Positions 16,435 to 25,777 of a DNA stretch of 64,000 bases are shown here, piece after piece. The stretch lies in NCBI GenBank assembly GCA_900450595.1, contig UGGS01000001.1, positions 806,001 through 870,000 on the forward strand. Reading direction: 5' to 3'. Position numbers and translations under genes: made by a program. How positions within the stretch are numbered: the stretch's first letter is position 1; each line of letters starts with the position of its first letter. The notes under the pieces are model-generated. The model was given only the letters and a program-made list of their open reading frames with translations. It was not told where the DNA came from and did not search any database. This DNA is from [Flavobacterium] thermophilum (GTDB taxonomy: Bacteria; Bacillota; Bacilli; Bacillales; Anoxybacillaceae).

Positions 16435-16799
16435 CACATTCTGATATTTTTTGATTATACGGATGACAGCTGCGCCTGTTAGGGTGCCTTTTATCAAGAG
16501 TGGGCGTTCGACATGTTCATTCCGGATGGGGATCAGAAGGGAAGTCCATATCGCCGTGAATGTTCAAAGATCCAGGCCGATCGCTGGCATTTGGCAAGTG
16601 AACAATGATAGGCAAAAGAGGCTTACATCGTGATAAGATCGCCTCTTTGGCGCTGCTGTTTCGGTGTATACATATTTTTTTATAAAACTATGTTCTAAAT
16701 AATCAAAGGAACAAATAGAAAAATTTTAAATAATGAGATAAAATAAAACTGCTCTACATCATTGAGAAGGGAGAAGGTCAAACGCATAGGGGGGGAACG
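16435..16799. other. Gene-free interval with a Ter-like site
   Basis: No convincing gene. It holds an 8-bp inverted repeat AAAGAGGC/GCCTCTTT (16615-16648), an AT-rich tract from 16660, the Ter-like motif at 16688-16705, and the ribosome site of the next gene. Confidence 0.6.
16676..16705 (+). other. Candidate replication terminator (Ter) site, plus orientation
   Basis: CTATGTTCTAAATAATCA at 16688-16705 is a close relative of the RTP B-site core of B. subtilis Ter sites (CTATGTACTAAAT...TTC, from memory). The same 18-mer occurs on the minus strand at 60965 and with one change at 59419. In this orientation a leftward-moving fork would meet the B site first and be arrested. The 12 bases on the A side are T/A-rich and match the published A site poorly. 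Confidence 0.65.
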
Positions 16800-17057
16800 A
16801 TGAGAATCATCGTGTGCATCCTGCTTGCCTGCCAGACGTTCGTCATCTACTATTGGATCAGCGATTGGCGTCAGCTTGTCACCCCGGTGGGTCTTTGCAT
16901 GTGGGTGGGCGGAATCGCAGTCGGCCTTGTTGTTCTTCGGACGGGGCGGTACCTATCGCCAAGATGGCGGAGGGCGCTGAAGATGACGACGGCGGGAGTC
17001 ATCTTGCTTGCTGTGATGTCGCTGATCATTGAATGGGCGGTTTGTTCGATGCCGTAG
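16800..17057 (+). CDS. Small hypothetical membrane protein
   Basis: 85 residues, not recognised. Three hydrophobic segments (about 2-20, 28-46 and 61-82) separated by short charged loops, the second loop being RTGRYLSPRWRRALK. Good AGGGGGG ribosome site before the ATG. It stands alone between a long gene-free interval and convergent queT. The overall layout is that of many small bacillar membrane proteins without assigned function. Confidence 0.65.
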   Translation: MRIIVCILLACQTFVIYYWISDWRQLVTPVGLCMWVGGIAVGLVVLRTGRYLSPRWRRALKMTTAGVILLAVMSLIIEWAVCSMP

Positions 17058-17169
17058 TCAAAATAGATGTTGAAAGCCCGTACGATTGATCAAGAACTTC
17101 CCGTGTGGGCGTACGGGGAATGCGCCTTTAGAATGAAGCGAACCCCTTGCCTAAGGCGAAAGAGGGCTG

Positions 17170-17673
17170 CTAACGGCTTCGATGGGCGGAATCGAACATC
17201 TTCGGCGCCAAGCGGCGGCCAACCGCATACATGATCGGTGCGCCGATCGCCATGACAACAAACTCGCCAATGGCCGTCGTCAGCCATGTGAGCCAAAACG
17301 GAAAGCCGAGCGCGAGCTTTAGTTCAAAGGCGATGATGGCCATGGTCACGGTAAACGACAACGTATTGATCGCCATACGCGCCCAAATGTTCTCGACATA
17401 ACGCATGGAAACAATCGTGATGAGAAGCGCCAGCACCGACTGGCCGACGCCGAATACAAGATCATACGCGACAATCGGCGAGAAAAACAAATTGGCCAAA
17501 AAGACGCCGAGCACGATGCCCACGGCGTATGTTCGGCGGAATACGACTAGGTGGTTTAACATTTCTGAGACGCGAAACTGAATGTTCGTAAAGCCAAACG
17601 GCTGGATGAACGCCGTCACGGCGATATATACGGCGGCGATCAAACCGTTTGTCGCCATCATTCGAACGTTCAT
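17170..17673 (-). CDS. queT: QueT family queuosine-precursor transporter
   Basis: 167 residues with five to six hydrophobic segments, an ECF-type substrate-binding S component. The N-terminus reads ATNGLIAAVYIAVTAFIQP, and the conserved block FTNIQFRVSEMLNHLV is typical of QueT. Partners would be the general ECF ATPases and EcfT encoded elsewhere. The start at 17673 has an AGGAGAGAA ribosome site. Only 72 bases separate it from divergent chrA, and I see no preQ1 riboswitch there, although many queT genes have one. Confidence 0.87.
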   Translation of the reverse strand: MNVRMMATNGLIAAVYIAVTAFIQPFGFTNIQFRVSEMLNHLVVFRRTYAVGIVLGVFLANLFFSPIVAYDLVFGVGQSVLALLITIVSMRYVENIWARMAINTLSFTVTMAIIAFELKLALGFPFWLTWLTTAIGEFVVMAIGAPIMYAVGRRLAPKMFDSAHRSR

Positions 17674-17745
17674 GGTATTCTCTCCTCTCGTGCATGATGA
17701 TATGATTGTAGCATGACACTCTCGTGAACGAAAGGAGCGGGATCC

Positions 17746-18951
17746 ATGGCTGCAAAGAAACAAGCAGCAGACCGATATGGTTCCGTCTGGGAGGTCGCAA
17801 TTACGGCGCTTCGCCTCGGCTTGACGTCATTTGGCGGACCGGTGGCCCATCTTGGCTATTTTTACGAAGAATACGTCAAACGAAAGAAATGGATTGACGA
17901 GAAAACGTATGCCGATTTGGTCGCTTTATGCCAATTTCTCCCTGGTCCGGCAAGCAGCCAGGTCGGCATCGGCATCGGACTGATGCGCGCCGGCGTCTGG
18001 GGGGCGTTGGCAGCGTGGCTTGGGTTTACGTTGCCGTCGGCGGTTGCGCTTAGTTTGGTTGCCGTCTGGCTGCAACATGCTTCTTTGGGAGAGGCGGGCT
18101 GGATGCACGGCTTGCTGTTGGCGGCTGTCGCGGTCGTCGCTCAGGCGGTATGGGAGATGGCGCGCAAATTCGCCTCTAGCCGCCTCGAGGCAACGGTCGC
18201 CATCATAGCGGCGGCCGCCGTGCTTCTTGCGCCGGGCGCGTGGAGCCAAGTCGCCGTCATCGCCGCAGCGGGGGGCATTGGCGCTGTTGGATTGCGAAAA
18301 AACGTCGCACCTTCTTCGTCTGCGGCAGGCATCCCGCCTTCCATTCGTCGTTCCACCGGTTTGACGTTGCTTTCATTGTTTGCCGTGTTGCTTGTTGCGC
18401 TGCCGCTCATTCGCACTTGGATCCATTCACCACTTTGGGCGCTGTTTGACAGCTTTTACCGCGCCGGGGCGCTCGTGTTTGGCGGCGGGCATGTCGTGCT
18501 GCCGCTTTTGGAGGCGGAAGTGGTGCCGCAAGGGTGGGTCACCGCCAATCAGTTTTTAGCCGGCTACAGCGCCGCGCAAGCTGTTCCGGGGCCGCTGTTT
18601 ACGTTTGCTGCGTACATCGGAATGGCTGCGTTCGGTTGGAAAGGCACGCTCGTGGCTACGGCAGCGATTTTTCTTCCGTCCTTTTTGCTTGTGCTCGGCG
18701 CTTTTCCGTTTTGGCACTGGCTTCGCCATCAGCCGCGCTTCCAAGCGGCGCTTGCCGGCATTAACGCCGCTGTCGTCGGGATTTTGCTCGCGGCGCTGTA
18801 TGATCCGATTTGGACAAAAGCGGTGAACGAGCTGGCCGATTTCGCGTTTGTCCTCGTCGCCTTTCTTTTGCTTGCCGTTTGGAAGTGGCCGGCGTGGGCG
18901 GTCGTCCTTGTTTCATTCGTCGGCGGAGGGCTGCGCGCTTGGCTCGGCTGA
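17746..18951 (+). CDS. chrA: Chromate transporter ChrA (two-domain)
   Basis: 401 residues, CHR family in the long form made of two homologous halves. The N-terminal half has FGGPVAHLGYFYEEYV and LCQFLPGPASSQVGIGIG; the C-terminal half repeats the pattern as FGGGHVVLPLLEAEVV and GYSAAQAVPGPLFTFAAYIG. About ten to twelve membrane segments. Such proteins export chromate and related oxyanions across the membrane. Ribosome site AAAGGAGCGGG. Divergent from queT. Confidence 0.93.
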   Translation: MAAKKQAADRYGSVWEVAITALRLGLTSFGGPVAHLGYFYEEYVKRKKWIDEKTYADLVALCQFLPGPASSQVGIGIGLMRAGVWGALAAWLGFTLPSAVALSLVAVWLQHASLGEAGWMHGLLLAAVAVVAQAVWEMARKFASSRLEATVAIIAAAAVLLAPGAWSQVAVIAAAGGIGAVGLRKNVAPSSSAAGIPPSIRRSTGLTLLSLFAVLLVALPLIRTWIHSPLWALFDSFYRAGALVFGGGHVVLPLLEAEVVPQGWVTANQFLAGYSAAQAVPGPLFTFAAYIGMAAFGWKGTLVATAAIFLPSFLLVLGAFPFWHWLRHQPRFQAALAGINAAVVGILLAALYDPIWTKAVNELADFAFVLVAFLLLAVWKWPAWAVVLVSFVGGGLRAWLG

Positions 18952-19265
18952 TCGCGCCAAACACCATTCGTTACCGTCCAATGGACAACGTCGCTTTCTG
19001 CTTTGCCCCTGCAATGGACGGCAAATGCAAATAGACGTATAGTTCGATCAGCAGCAGCGCCAGCCAAGAAAAATGCTATGAGAAAATGGATGGTTACAAT
19101 AGCAGGCGGGAGGTCAAACCAGAAAACAAGGGTGTCGAGTGCGATCTGCGCCGCAAGCTGGCTTTTTTTCGCAAATGAACTACAGGACTGGCCAAGTTGG
19201 TTTAGTTTTCCGTGAACCGCTCATACTAACAACAGCATGATCGACTTGAAAGGAAGTGGATCAAA
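18952..19265. other. Gene-free interval before yhgE
   Basis: No reading frame with a ribosome site or recognisable product. It holds the upstream region and the AAAGGA ribosome site of the yhgE-like gene. I see no clear promoter or terminator. Confidence 0.5.
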
Positions 19266-21383
19266 GTGAAACAGGCATGGCGCATTTATATGAGCGATTT
19301 GAAACATCTCACGACCAACTGGGCCGCATCCATATTGGCTCTCGGTCTGATCGTTCTTCCATCGCTTTACGCTTGGATCAATGTAGAGGCTTCGATTGAC
19401 CCTTATGCCCATACAGAGGATTTACCGGTCGGCGTCGTGAACGAAGACCGAGGGGCGGAGCTCGCCGGTCACCGGTTTCACGCCGGCGATGAGATCGTCA
19501 AGACCTTAAAAAACAACCACCAGTTGGGATGGCGATTTGTCACGCGGAAAAAAGGAATGGAAGGCGTTCGGAGGGGAGACTACTTTGCGACGATCGTCAT
19601 TCCGGCTGATTTCTCGGCTAAATTAGCCACTGTAGTGCAGAAACGTCCGAAAAGGGCGGTTATTTACTATTATGAAAACGACAAACGGAACGCCATCGCT
19701 CCCAAAATCACGGAGCGCGGAGCAAGTACATTGTCAGCGCGAGTCAGCGATGAGTTTGTGAGGGTGGTCAATACCGCATTGTTTTCCTTGTTCCACCAAG
19801 CGGGAGTGACGCTCGAACAGCAGCTTCCCACCATTCGCCGCGTTGAAGCGTTCGTGTTTCGTTTGGAAAACGAATTGCCAACGATTCACCGACAATTGAA
19901 AGCCCTAGATCGCGATGTGGGAGAGGCAAGATCACTAGTTCGTACAGGCCGCGAGCTTCTGCCGGCTGCCAAAACAACGGTGCGGCGCGGTTTAGAATGG
20001 ACAGGCCGCGTTGAGAAGTTGTTCATGCAAGTCAATGCTTCATCGCACTTATGGGAAAAGCCGGTGGAAATGGCGGTTCATGCGCTCTATTCCTTTGCAG
20101 AGCAGACGCCACAGTCCCTCGATACACCGGAAAAGCAAGCGCGTTGGGCGGCTCTCATCCAACAGGCGGCAACAGACGCGAGCCCATTGGTTCAGCAATT
20201 GCGCCGAACGTTGAGAACATGGGAGGGGACGATTGATTCCTCTTCGCTTCAGCCTGTGCAACGCACAGTCAGCCGTATCGAGCAGACGCTAGCGTCTATT
20301 CAAGAAACAGCGGCGCTAGTGAAACAACATCCAACAGGCGTCGAAGGGAAGATCACTCACCTGCGTGAACAAATGGCCTTATTGGACGCACAGGCGCAGC
20401 AACTTGATCAAGCATATCGCCAACGGCTGCTACCTATGCTGCGGGCAAAATGGAATCAAACAGGGGAACAGGTGCGCCAAGCGAAACAAACGCTTCTTCG
20501 CATGGATCAAGCGTTACATGAGGCAGAGCAATGGTTGTCAAACACAGATCGTGATTTAGCGGCCGCGCAACAAGCGCTAAAGACCGCACAGGCTCAATAT
20601 CCATTTCTCTCCCGCCAGGTCCGCGAGCTGGCCGCCTTCCTATCGAAAATCAAAAGAGAAACCAACATCGACGAACTGATTCGCTTGTTGAAACAAGATC
20701 CACAGGCGAAAGGCGCCTTTTTGGCCCACCCGATTGACGTCAAAACGTTCCGCCTTTTCCCGCTGCCGAACTATGGTTCAGGCATGAATCCATTTTACAC
20801 GGTGCTGGCCATATGGGTAGGATGTTTGTTGCTTGTTTCCGTCTTGTCGACCGATCCTTCTTCGTTTTCGGAAGCGAATGAGCGGGAAAGATATGCCGGA
20901 CGGTTGTTGACCTTTTGGACGCTGAATGCTTTGCAGGCGATGGTCGTGACGGCTGGAGCGGCTTTCATCTTGCCAAATATTTTCGTCCGTGAGCCGGGAT
21001 GGTTCATGACGTTCGGCCTTTTGTGCAGCTTTGTCTTTATGGCGGTGGTTTTTTCGCTTGTTTCCTTGTTCGGCAATGTGGGAAAAGCGATGGCGATTGT
21101 GTTGCTCGTCTTGCAAATTGCCGGAGCGGGAGGCACGTATCCGATTGAGCTGATTCCTCCGTTCTTTCAGCAATTAAACCCTTGGCTGCCGTTTACCTAC
21201 GCCATTGACATCATGCGCGAGGCAGTCGGCGGGATCGTATGGGAAAATGTTGAGCATGATGTCAAGCGGCTTCTCTTGTTTGCCGTTTCCGCCCTTTTGG
21301 CCGGGCTTGTGTTGAAAGGCCCGTTAAGCCCATGGATGCGCGTGCTGAAAGAGAAAGCCGCCCTAAGCGGGTTGTTTCATTGA
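19266..21383 (+). CDS. YhgE/Pip-domain membrane protein
   Basis: 705 residues, GTG start behind GAAAGGAAG. One N-terminal membrane segment (about 20-40), then the YhgE/Pip N-domain (LYAWINVEASIDPYAHTEDLPVGVVNEDRG). A large helical extracytoplasmic region rich in Gln and Arg (about 180-490) has long coiled-coil character. The C-terminus has five to six membrane segments with an ABC-2-like permease layout (VLAIWVGCLLLVSVL, IQLIPPFF-type block IELIPPFFQQLNPWLPFTYAI). Relatives include the phage-infection protein Pip of Lactococcus and the type VII secretion-associated EsaA. The exact role in Geobacillus is unknown. Confidence 0.88.
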   Translation: MKQAWRIYMSDLKHLTTNWAASILALGLIVLPSLYAWINVEASIDPYAHTEDLPVGVVNEDRGAELAGHRFHAGDEIVKTLKNNHQLGWRFVTRKKGMEGVRRGDYFATIVIPADFSAKLATVVQKRPKRAVIYYYENDKRNAIAPKITERGASTLSARVSDEFVRVVNTALFSLFHQAGVTLEQQLPTIRRVEAFVFRLENELPTIHRQLKALDRDVGEARSLVRTGRELLPAAKTTVRRGLEWTGRVEKLFMQVNASSHLWEKPVEMAVHALYSFAEQTPQSLDTPEKQARWAALIQQAATDASPLVQQLRRTLRTWEGTIDSSSLQPVQRTVSRIEQTLASIQETAALVKQHPTGVEGKITHLREQMALLDAQAQQLDQAYRQRLLPMLRAKWNQTGEQVRQAKQTLLRMDQALHEAEQWLSNTDRDLAAAQQALKTAQAQYPFLSRQVRELAAFLSKIKRETNIDELIRLLKQDPQAKGAFLAHPIDVKTFRLFPLPNYGSGMNPFYTVLAIWVGCLLLVSVLSTDPSSFSEANERERYAGRLLTFWTLNALQAMVVTAGAAFILPNIFVREPGWFMTFGLLCSFVFMAVVFSLVSLFGNVGKAMAIVLLVLQIAGAGGTYPIELIPPFFQQLNPWLPFTYAIDIMREAVGGIVWENVEHDVKRLLLFAVSALLAGLVLKGPLSPWMRVLKEKAALSGLFH

Positions 21384-21523
21384 AACATTTGCTCTATTTT
21401 CTTTTGGAAGCATCTGCTACAATAGGGACGAGAGCGTTGCTTCCTGTTCAATGACCCCGTAGGATGCATGCTTCTCGTTTTGCGAGATGAGAGAACCAAT
21501 GGCGGGGAAAAGGGGAGAGAATT

Positions 21524-21670
21524 GTGTCGATCCGTCGACTGCTTGGTGTTGCGTTCCTTTTTTTGGCGATTTCGATGTTTATCGAGCAAATGTGGTGGGT
21601 CGGGGGCATTTGCCTCTTGATTGGAATTGGAATGACGGCGAAGTGGAGGAAAAAGAAGCATATATGGTAA
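21524..21670 (+). CDS. Small membrane protein coupled to NO synthase
   Basis: 48 residues: GTG start after AAGGGGAGAG, two hydrophobic stretches (about 5-20 and 24-38) around a Trp-Trp turn, and a basic end [10 protein letters not shown]. Its TAA lies inside the first codons of the NO synthase gene (ATGGTAA), so ribosomes finishing this frame can restart on it. The synthase itself has only a poorly spaced ribosome site, which supports coupling. I know no family name; a membrane partner or anchor for the enzyme is a guess. Confidence 0.6.
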   Translation: MSIRRLLGVAFLFLAISMFIEQMWWVGGICLLIGIGMTAKWRKKKHIW

Positions 21671-22791
21671 CGATCGAGAGCGATAAGCTCAGACAGCACG
21701 ATGAGCAGTTGATGACAAAAGCAGAACAGTTTATCATAGCAAGCTATCGGGAGCTTGGAAAAAGTGAGCAAGAAATAAAGCGGCGGGTGAATGAAATCCG
21801 TTGGGAAGTGGAACAAACCGGAACATACCGCCATACGTACGAAGAGTTAAGCTATGGGGCTAAGATGGCTTGGCGCCACAGCAACCGCTGCATCGGCCGC
21901 TTGTTTTGGCAATCGCTCCATGTCATCGATGCGCGAGAAGCGGTTACCGTAGACGAGGTTTTTTCTTATCTATTCCATCATATTGAGTTTGCAACCAATG
22001 GCGGGAAAATCCGACCGACGATCACGATCTTCCGTCCCAATGGGGAAGTGCGCATTTGGAATCATCAACTGATTCGTTATGCCGGTTATGAAACCGAAGA
22101 AGGGATTATCGGCGACTCATCCTCCCTTACGTTCACCCGCGCCTGTGAACAGCTTGGGTGGAAGGGGGAGAAAACGCCTTTTGACGTGTTGCCCTTGGTG
22201 ATCCAGGTAGGCGGCCAGAAGCCTGTTTGGACGCCGATCCCTAAAGAATTGGTGCTTGAGGTGCCCATTGAACATCCGGAGTTTCCGTGGTTTCGCGATC
22301 TGCAGTTAAAATGGTACGCGGTCCCGATTATTTCAGATATGTGTCTAGAAATTGGCGGCATTCGCTATATGGCAGCACCGTTTAACGGGTGGTACATGGG
22401 TACGGAGATTGGAGCCCGCAATTTTGCCGATGATTATCGCTACAACATGCTTCCGAAAGTGGCCTCTTGCATGGGGCTTGACACCAACTCCAACGCATCA
22501 TTATGGAAAGACAAGGCGTTGGTCGAATTGAATATCGCGGTTTTGTATTCCTACAAAAAGGCGGGCGTCAGCATCGTTGACCATCATACCGCCGCGCGCC
22601 AATTTCAGTTGTTTGAACAGCAAGAGAAAGCAGCCGGCCGCCATGTCACCGGCGATTGGACATGGCTGATTCCGCCTCTTTCTCCGGCAACAACGCACAT
22701 TTTTCATCGGTCGTATGACAACACGATGATGCTGCCCAACTTTTTCTATCAGGACCGTCCATACGAACCACAAAGGGGAGGGGAACAATGA
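21664..22791 (+). CDS. nos: Nitric oxide synthase oxygenase
   Basis: 375 residues, bacterial NOS consisting of the haem oxygenase domain only; electrons come from a general flavoprotein reductase. The haem-ligand cysteine is in [13 protein letters not shown]. Arginine-site residues lie in [15 protein letters not shown] with the Glu, and the pterin/haem region is [44 protein letters not shown]. It makes NO and citrulline from arginine, used in bacilli for oxidative-stress and antibiotic protection. It is very close to the G. stearothermophilus enzyme of known structure, as far as I recall. Coupled upstream to a 48-residue membrane protein and downstream (ATGA overlap) to an ABC ATPase. Confidence 0.95.
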   Translation: MVTIESDKLRQHDEQLMTKAEQFIIASYRELGKSEQEIKRRVNEIRWEVEQTGTYRHTYEELSYGAKMAWRHSNRCIGRLFWQSLHVIDAREAVTVDEVFSYLFHHIEFATNGGKIRPTITIFRPNGEVRIWNHQLIRYAGYETEEGIIGDSSSLTFTRACEQLGWKGEKTPFDVLPLVIQVGGQKPVWTPIPKELVLEVPIEHPEFPWFRDLQLKWYAVPIISDMCLEIGGIRYMAAPFNGWYMGTEIGARNFADDYRYNMLPKVASCMGLDTNSNASLWKDKALVELNIAVLYSYKKAGVSIVDHHTAARQFQLFEQQEKAAGRHVTGDWTWLIPPLSPATTHIFHRSYDNTMMLPNFFYQDRPYEPQRGGEQ

Positions 22792-23573
22792 CCGTCATCA
22801 TCCGCATGCGCGATGTGTCATGGGCAAGAGGAGAGCGCACGATTTTGCGCGATATAAACTGGGAAGTAAAAGAAGGCGAGCAATGGGCGATTCTTGGACT
22901 AAACGGCTCCGGGAAAACATCGCTTCTCAATATCGTCACCGGCTATCAGTACCCGACGCGCGGTGAGGTGGAAGTATTAGGCTATCGGTTTGGACAGGCG
23001 AGTCTGCCGGAGTTGCGCCGGCACATCGGGTTTGTCAGCAGCGCGCTCCTTGATCAATTTCACGACACGCTGCAAACGGAAACGGTTGAAGATGTCATCA
23101 TCAGCGGCAAGTTTGCGACGATTGGCCTGTATGATGCAGTAACTAGCGAGGATCGGGATCAAGCGGAGGCATTGATGGAATCGTTCCGCCTGCAAGCGGT
23201 AAAAGGGAAGCGATACGCGACGCTGTCGCAAGGGGAAAAGCGAAAAACGTTGATCGCCCGGGCGCTGATGGCAAATCCGAAGCTGCTGATCTTGGATGAG
23301 CCGACCGTTGGCCTAGACTTATTGGCGCGTGAAGAAGTGCTTTCCTTGATCGAACAGGTCGTGTCCCGTCCGTGCCATGTATTATACGTCACCCACTATA
23401 TTGAAGAGATTGTGGGATCGATCACCCATGTGCTGCTCTTGCAAGACGGACGCATTGCCGCCGCTGGGCGAAAAGAGGATGTGCTGACCGATGAGCGGCT
23501 TTCAGCGGCGTTTCGCCTCCATATGCGCGTTCATTGGGAGAACGGGCGGCCGTGGGCGTCCGTGCGCCGCTGA
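22788..23573 (+). CDS. Stand-alone ABC ATPase (YlmA-like)
   Basis: 261 residues. Walker [14 protein letters not shown]-loop-like [10 protein letters not shown], signature [15 protein letters not shown], Walker [15 protein letters not shown]-loop THYIEEI. It resembles B. subtilis YlmA and the ModF/PhrA group of ATPases that lack a dedicated permease gene. The start overlaps the NOS stop by 4 bases and no membrane component follows, so its physical partner is not evident. Co-translation with NO synthase is the notable feature. Confidence 0.9.
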   Translation: MTVIIRMRDVSWARGERTILRDINWEVKEGEQWAILGLNGSGKTSLLNIVTGYQYPTRGEVEVLGYRFGQASLPELRRHIGFVSSALLDQFHDTLQTETVEDVIISGKFATIGLYDAVTSEDRDQAEALMESFRLQAVKGKRYATLSQGEKRKTLIARALMANPKLLILDEPTVGLDLLAREEVLSLIEQVVSRPCHVLYVTHYIEEIVGSITHVLLLQDGRIAAAGRKEDVLTDERLSAAFRLHMRVHWENGRPWASVRR

Positions 23574-23676
23574 GCCGGCCGATTCCTCCGCCGCTAGGAG
23601 GTTGGTGATTTAGTACAAAATAATGCTAGCTCCACCTGTTTCTCAATTTTCAACCCGCATAGCGCCATCAACGCAT

Positions 23677-23713
23677 AGAGGATGTCCGCCAAACAGCGTG
23701 ACATCCTCTTTTG
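23677..23713. terminator. Terminator between convergent genes
   Basis: AGAGGATGTC / GACATCCTCT, 10 bp, then TTTT on the plus strand. It serves the NOS-ATPase operon and also lies just past the stop of the convergent small gene. Confidence 0.8.
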
Positions 23714-23725
23714 TGGCTCGACGTT

Positions 23726-23932
23726 TCAAAACGCCCGGTCAACGGGCGGAAAATCGATATCGTCCGCTTGTTGGCGGCCGTCAGCGGGCGTGATTTCAAT
23801 GACCGGCGGCCGTCCGTTTTCAAAGCCGTGGGCGATATCGCGAATCGGACTCATTTCATCGGGAACGCCAATCCCTGGGGTATAGCGCGGCAGGTTGGAA
23901 GCGGCGCTGCGTTCTTCCCAAGGTTCTCTCAT
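23726..23932 (-). CDS. Small hypothetical protein, 68 residues
   Basis: Hydrophilic, Pro- and Asp-rich protein (MREPWEERSAASNLPRYT, then PGIGVPDEMSPIRDIAH and RPPVIEITPADGRQQADDID). Not recognised. It is supported by a full expression signal on the minus strand: TTGTAT, 16 bases, CATACT, then GGAGGTG seven bases before the ATG. No membrane segment and no cysteines. It probably represents a lineage-specific small protein. Confidence 0.6.
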   Translation of the reverse strand: MREPWEERSAASNLPRYTPGIGVPDEMSPIRDIAHGFENGRPPVIEITPADGRQQADDIDFPPVDRAF

Positions 23933-24071
23933 GAACAAACACCTCCGTATTCTCAGTATGGCCGTTTGGAGAGGCGATACAAATGGAAAAAGCCTCCTTT
24001 CCCTTCCGCCGCAACAGGAGAAACTTCTTGATCAAGTCAATAAAAATGTTTCAAATATTCGAAATACATTG

Positions 24072-24107
24072 TATAATAAAAGTAATGACATACCAACCGG
24101 TTGGTAT
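24072..24107 (+). promoter_or_regulatory. Promoter with 18-bp palindromic operator (copy 2)
   Basis: TATAAT at 24072-24077, with a weak TTTCAA 17 bases upstream, followed 12 bases later by ATACCAACCGGTTGGTAT (24090-24107), identical to the palindrome at 6703. Both copies cover the transcription-start region of CoA-metabolism operons. Confidence 0.75.
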
Positions 24108-24158
24108 ACATTGTTTTGAAAACGGATTCATCCGGAAGAAAAGGAAAGGCGGGAGAAC

Positions 24159-24911
24159 GTGAGGCTGAACGGAAAATCTGCGATTGTCACCGGCGGCGCG
24201 AGCGGCATCGGCCGGGCGACGGCGATCCGCTTTGCGGAAGAAGGCGCCAAAGTGGCGGTAAGCGACATCGATGAGGCAGGAGGGGAAGAAACGGTTCGGC
24301 GGATTCGGGAAAAAGGAGGTGAGGCGATTTTTGTCAAGGCCGATGTTTCCGACTCGGGGCAAGTAAAGCAGCTCGTGCAAACGGCCGTGGAGGCGTTCGG
24401 CGGCCTGCATATTCTCTTTAACAATGCCGGCATCGGCCATTCGGAAGTGCGGAGCACCGACTTGTCCGAGGAAGAGTGGGACCGGGTCATCGATGTCAAC
24501 TTAAAAGGAGTGTTTTTAGGCATCAAATATGCCGTGCCAGCGTTGAAGGAATCCGGTGGCGGTGCGATTGTCAATACATCGAGCTTGCTTGGGATTAAAG
24601 GAAAAAAATACGAGTCGGCGTACAACGCTTCGAAAGCCGGAGTCATTTTGTTAACGAAAAATGCGGCGCTTGAATACGGCAAGTTCAATATTCGCGTCAA
24701 CGCCATCGCGCCGGGTGTCATTGATACGAACATCATCACGCCATGGAAACAAGACGCGCGCAAGTGGCCGATCATCTCGAAAGCGAACGCCCTCGGCCGC
24801 ATCGGCACGCCGGAGGAAGTAGCGAATGCGGTGTTGTTTTTGGCGTCCGACGAGGCATCGTTTATCACCGGGGCAACGTTGTCGGTCGACGGCGGCGGAC
24901 TGACGTTTTAG
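24159..24911 (+). CDS. Short-chain dehydrogenase/reductase
   Basis: 250 residues, classical SDR, GTG start. TGGASGIGRA, NNAG, catalytic Ser in NTSSLLGIKG, Tyr/Lys in YNASKAG, then VNAIAPGVIDTNI and ITGATLSVDGGG. Asp after the second strand (VSDIDEAGG) points to NAD. First gene of an operon whose promoter carries the same palindrome as the acyl-CoA dehydrogenase operon 17 kb to the left, so the substrate is probably a hydroxyl-bearing CoA ester or acid of the same pathway. Confidence 0.9.
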   Translation: MRLNGKSAIVTGGASGIGRATAIRFAEEGAKVAVSDIDEAGGEETVRRIREKGGEAIFVKADVSDSGQVKQLVQTAVEAFGGLHILFNNAGIGHSEVRSTDLSEEEWDRVIDVNLKGVFLGIKYAVPALKESGGGAIVNTSSLLGIKGKKYESAYNASKAGVILLTKNAALEYGKFNIRVNAIAPGVIDTNIITPWKQDARKWPIISKANALGRIGTPEEVANAVLFLASDEASFITGATLSVDGGGLTF

Positions 24912-24956
24912 CTTGCTTGATGTGATAAAAACAAAAACAAAGAGGGAGGGGACGCG

Positions 24957-25727
24957 ATGCGCTTTTCCAATGCAGTGGCAGTTGTCACCGGCGGGGGCAG
25001 CGGCATCGGCCGAGCGACGGCCATTCGGCTGGCGCAGGAAGGGGCGACGGTCATTCTTGTCGGCCGCACGGCGGCGAAACTCGAAACAACCGCTCAAACG
25101 ATCGAACGGATGGAAGGAGCCGGAAAGGCAGAGGTGTTTGTCGCGGATGTCACCAACCGGGAGCAAGTGAAAGGACTGGCCGACTATGTGCGCCGCCAGC
25201 ATGGCGATCTGCATGTGCTGGTCAACAATGCCGGCATTTCGACCCATACGAAATGGCTTGAGCTGACCGAACAGGAATGGGACGACGTGCAACAAGTGAA
25301 CATGAAAAGCGTGTTTCTTGTTTCCCAAACGCTCGCTCCCCTGATGATTGAGGGAGCAAAGCGGGAGCGCGCCAACCGGGCGGTCGTCAACGTCGCCTCG
25401 CTGTCGGGTTATCAGGCTGGAGCGCACATTCCGCACTACAGTGCGGCGAAAGCGGGAGTGATCAGTTTGACGAAATCGCTCGCCTTGGAGCTGGCTCCGT
25501 ACGGCATTCGAGTCAACTCTGTCTCACCTGGCTTTGTCGAGACGCCGCTTACCGAGCGCGGACTGCAAAACGAACGGTTTGTGAAAGCCATCGAACGCAA
25601 CACCGCCTTAAGGCGGGTGGGGGCGCCGGAGGAAATTGCCAATGTCATCGCCTTTCTTGCCTCGGCGGAAGCGTCGTATATGACTGGCTCTGATGTGCTT
25701 GTCGATGGAGGGTGGCTGATTACATAG
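24957..25727 (+). CDS. Short-chain dehydrogenase/reductase
   Basis: 256 residues, second SDR of the operon. TGGGSGIGRA, VGRTAAKLE after strand two (Arg there suggests NADP preference), NNAG, NVASLSGYQAG with the catalytic Ser, YSAAKAG, VNSVSPGFVETPL, MTGSDVLVDGGW. GAGGGAGGGG ribosome site. A pair of SDRs with different cofactor preference beside an enoyl-CoA hydratase could interconvert stereoisomers of a hydroxy-intermediate; this is a suggestion only. Confidence 0.9.
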   Translation: MRFSNAVAVVTGGGSGIGRATAIRLAQEGATVILVGRTAAKLETTAQTIERMEGAGKAEVFVADVTNREQVKGLADYVRRQHGDLHVLVNNAGISTHTKWLELTEQEWDDVQQVNMKSVFLVSQTLAPLMIEGAKRERANRAVVNVASLSGYQAGAHIPHYSAAKAGVISLTKSLALELAPYGIRVNSVSPGFVETPLTERGLQNERFVKAIERNTALRRVGAPEEIANVIAFLASAEASYMTGSDVLVDGGWLIT

Positions 25728-25777
25728 CCTTGCCGGTTTTGCGGTGTTAATGAAAACGTGGAAAGGGGAGAAGGAAC

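Noticed and set aside
17674..17745. preQ1 riboswitch for queT
   Set aside because: The 72-base divergent gap lacks the short stem-loop and A-rich tail of preQ1-I and is too short for other classes.
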